From assembly GCA_021804525.1 (NCBI GenBank), contig JAJZHJ010000082.1, positions 1 through 6,502 of the forward strand: a stretch of 6,502 bases of DNA. Direction: 5' to 3'. A program made the position numbers and the translations under genes. Every line of letters begins with the position of its first letter. Positions within the stretch are counted from its first letter, which is position 1. Below the pieces are notes generated by a model. The model searched no databases and was not told the DNA's origin. It was given only the letters and a program-made list of their open reading frames with translations. This document shows positions 5,283 to 6,502 of the stretch, piece after piece. The stretch is from Bacteroidota bacterium. GTDB taxonomy: Bacteria > Bacteroidota > Bacteroidia > Bacteroidales > Paludibacteraceae.

Positions 5283-6502
5283 ATGGACACTCTTGATGAC
5301 ATCAAGGCACAACAGTCAGAAGCGGTTTTATCGCACACACCATCAGACATATCTGCGAACAATCAAGCACCTGAACACTTAGTTGAACAGGTAGATGTCA
5401 ACAAAGAAAATGATTCTTTTCGTGAATATGCGTTATTAACAAAAGCAGAACTGGTTGCAAAGCTTCAAGAAATATTGAAAAACCCAATCGAAAAAATAGA
5501 TAAAGACGATGTAGAAGCCATTAAGCAACAATATTATCGTAAGCATAAACTTGAATTAGAACAACAAAAAAAAGTGTTTATCGAAAATGGTGGAACAGAA
5601 GACACTTTTTCTCAATTACCTGATGAAGAAGAAATAAACTTCAAAATATTACTCCAAAGTTACAAAGAGCAAAAATCAGCTTTTGTTGAATCTATAGAAA
5701 AAGTAAAAGAGGAAAATCTCAAAAAGAAACTATCATTATTAGATCAATTAAAAGCCATTGCTGAATCGGGAGATGTTGGTGAGTCTTTGCCTATTTTCAG
5801 AAAGTTACAACAAGAGTGGAAAAGTATTGGAGCAATTCCTCAAGCTAAAGTCAACGAACTTTGGAAAGTTTATAACGTTTACATGGAGCGTTTTTATGAT
5901 TTAATAAAAATCAATAATGAACTCCGCGATTATGATTTTAAAAAAAATCTGGAGCAAAAAACGACTTTGTGTGAAACAGCAGAAAAATTAGCAGAGGAAA
6001 AAGATGTTGTAATTGCTTCGAGGATGCTGCAAAAACTACATGAAGAGTGGCGAGAAATTGGGCCTGTAGCTCGCGAATTTAGAGACAATGTTTGGGAACG
6101 ATTCAAGACAGCTTCTGCTGTTATAAATAAAAAACACCAAGATTTTTTTGCCGCACTTAAAACGCAGGAAGAACTCAATTTGACAACCAAAAACACCTTA
6201 TGTGAAGCTGTTGAATCAATTGATTATACTAAGTTGAATAATTTCAGAGATTGGGAATTCAAAACAACTGAAATTATTGAATATCAACACCAATGGAAAA
6301 ACATTGGATTTGCGCCACGAAAAGAAAACATTAAAGTATACGAGCGGTTTCGCTCAGCATGTGACCACTTTTTTCAATTGAAAAGTGAGTTTATGAAAGC
6401 ATCAAAAGCTGAACTAGAAGAGAACTTTGAAAAGAAAAAAATACTTTGTGAAAAAGCTGAGTCACTACAAAACAGCACCGATTGGAAAGCAACGACCGAT
6501 AG
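5283..6502 (+). CDS. DUF349 repeat protein, 3' end beyond the window
   Basis: The frame is open from ATG 5283 to the window edge: 406 complete codons and no stop, so the gene is partial. ATG 5283 is the first ATG after an in-frame TGA at 5214. The protein is highly charged and largely helical. A polar, acidic segment (about 1-45) is followed by LTKAELVAKLQEIL (52-65). Next come tandem DUF349 units, each with a W-x2-IG core: W179 in EWKSIG, W256 in EWREIG and W338 in QWKNIG. The latter two units open with an LCE motif (C230, C307), and a further unit begins at C389 as the window ends. Spacing is 77 and 82 residues. There is no signal peptide or membrane segment, so a cytoplasmic location is likely. 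The biochemical role of DUF349 proteins in Bacteroidota is not established to my knowledge, and I assign none. It is divergent from rfbB and has its own promoter. Confidence 0.85.
   Translation, partial: MDTLDDIKAQQSEAVLSHTPSDISANNQAPEHLVEQVDVNKENDSFREYALLTKAELVAKLQEILKNPIEKIDKDDVEAIKQQYYRKHKLELEQQKKVFIENGGTEDTFSQLPDEEEINFKILLQSYKEQKSAFVESIEKVKEENLKKKLSLLDQLKAIAESGDVGESLPIFRKLQQEWKSIGAIPQAKVNELWKVYNVYMERFYDLIKINNELRDYDFKKNLEQKTTLCETAEKLAEEKDVVIASRMLQKLHEEWREIGPVAREFRDNVWERFKTASAVINKKHQDFFAALKTQEELNLTTKNTLCEAVESIDYTKLNNFRDWEFKTTEIIEYQHQWKNIGFAPRKENIKVYERFRSACDHFFQLKSEFMKASKAELEENFEKKKILCEKAESLQNSTDWKATTD

Noticed and set aside
5930..6196. Open frame on the - strand opposite the DUF349 gene
   Set aside because: It lies entirely within the DUF349 repeats and has no recognisable domain.
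1..6502. Mobile element, CRISPR array, defence or toxin-antitoxin system
   Set aside because: No transposase or integrase, no terminal or tandem DNA repeats, and every sizeable gene has a housekeeping or envelope family match, apart from the DUF349 protein.

Overview
The window (6,502 bp, AT-rich) looks like chromosomal DNA of a member of the Bacteroidota, probably Bacteroidales. Three signs support this. Intergenic regions carry Bacteroidota-type sigma-factor promoters (TTTG, about 19 bp, TAnnTTTG). No gene has a Shine-Dalgarno sequence; start codons instead follow A/T-rich leaders. The gene content (RlmD-type methyltransferase, a GT2 family with an 'LIDNS' start, a short MarC protein, a DUF349 repeat protein) is also typical of the phylum. 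The species cannot be named from the sequence.

Layout. Positions 1-302 hold no convincing gene but carry two full consensus promoters on the + strand; one drives the first gene at close range and the other lies about 200 bp further upstream. Positions 303-3583 are a tight + strand run of four genes that is probably one operon: a TRAM/Fe-S 23S rRNA m5U methyltransferase (rlmD, GTG start), a GT2 glycosyltransferase, a MarC-family membrane protein (start overlaps the previous stop, ATGA) and a small diacylglycerol-kinase-family membrane kinase. Converging on it with 3 bp to spare is the - strand pair rfbB (dTDP-glucose 4,6-dehydratase) then xseB (exonuclease VII small subunit), positions 4906 down to 3587. 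A roughly 375 bp divergent region (4907-5282) holds back-to-back promoter candidates and one inverted repeat. From 5283 to the window edge runs a DUF349 repeat protein, open at its 3' end.

How the genes relate. The glycosyltransferase, RmlB and possibly the lipid kinase fit cell-envelope glycan or lipid metabolism, but they do not form a complete sugar-nucleotide or polysaccharide locus: rmlA, rmlC and rmlD are absent. RlmD (rRNA modification) and XseB (DNA repair) are housekeeping proteins in mixed operons. I see no mobile element, CRISPR array, tRNA or rRNA, and no defence system. The items most worth checking are the upstream promoter facing gene-free DNA (44-74), the rfbB leader with its inverted repeat, and the xseB gene separated from xseA.
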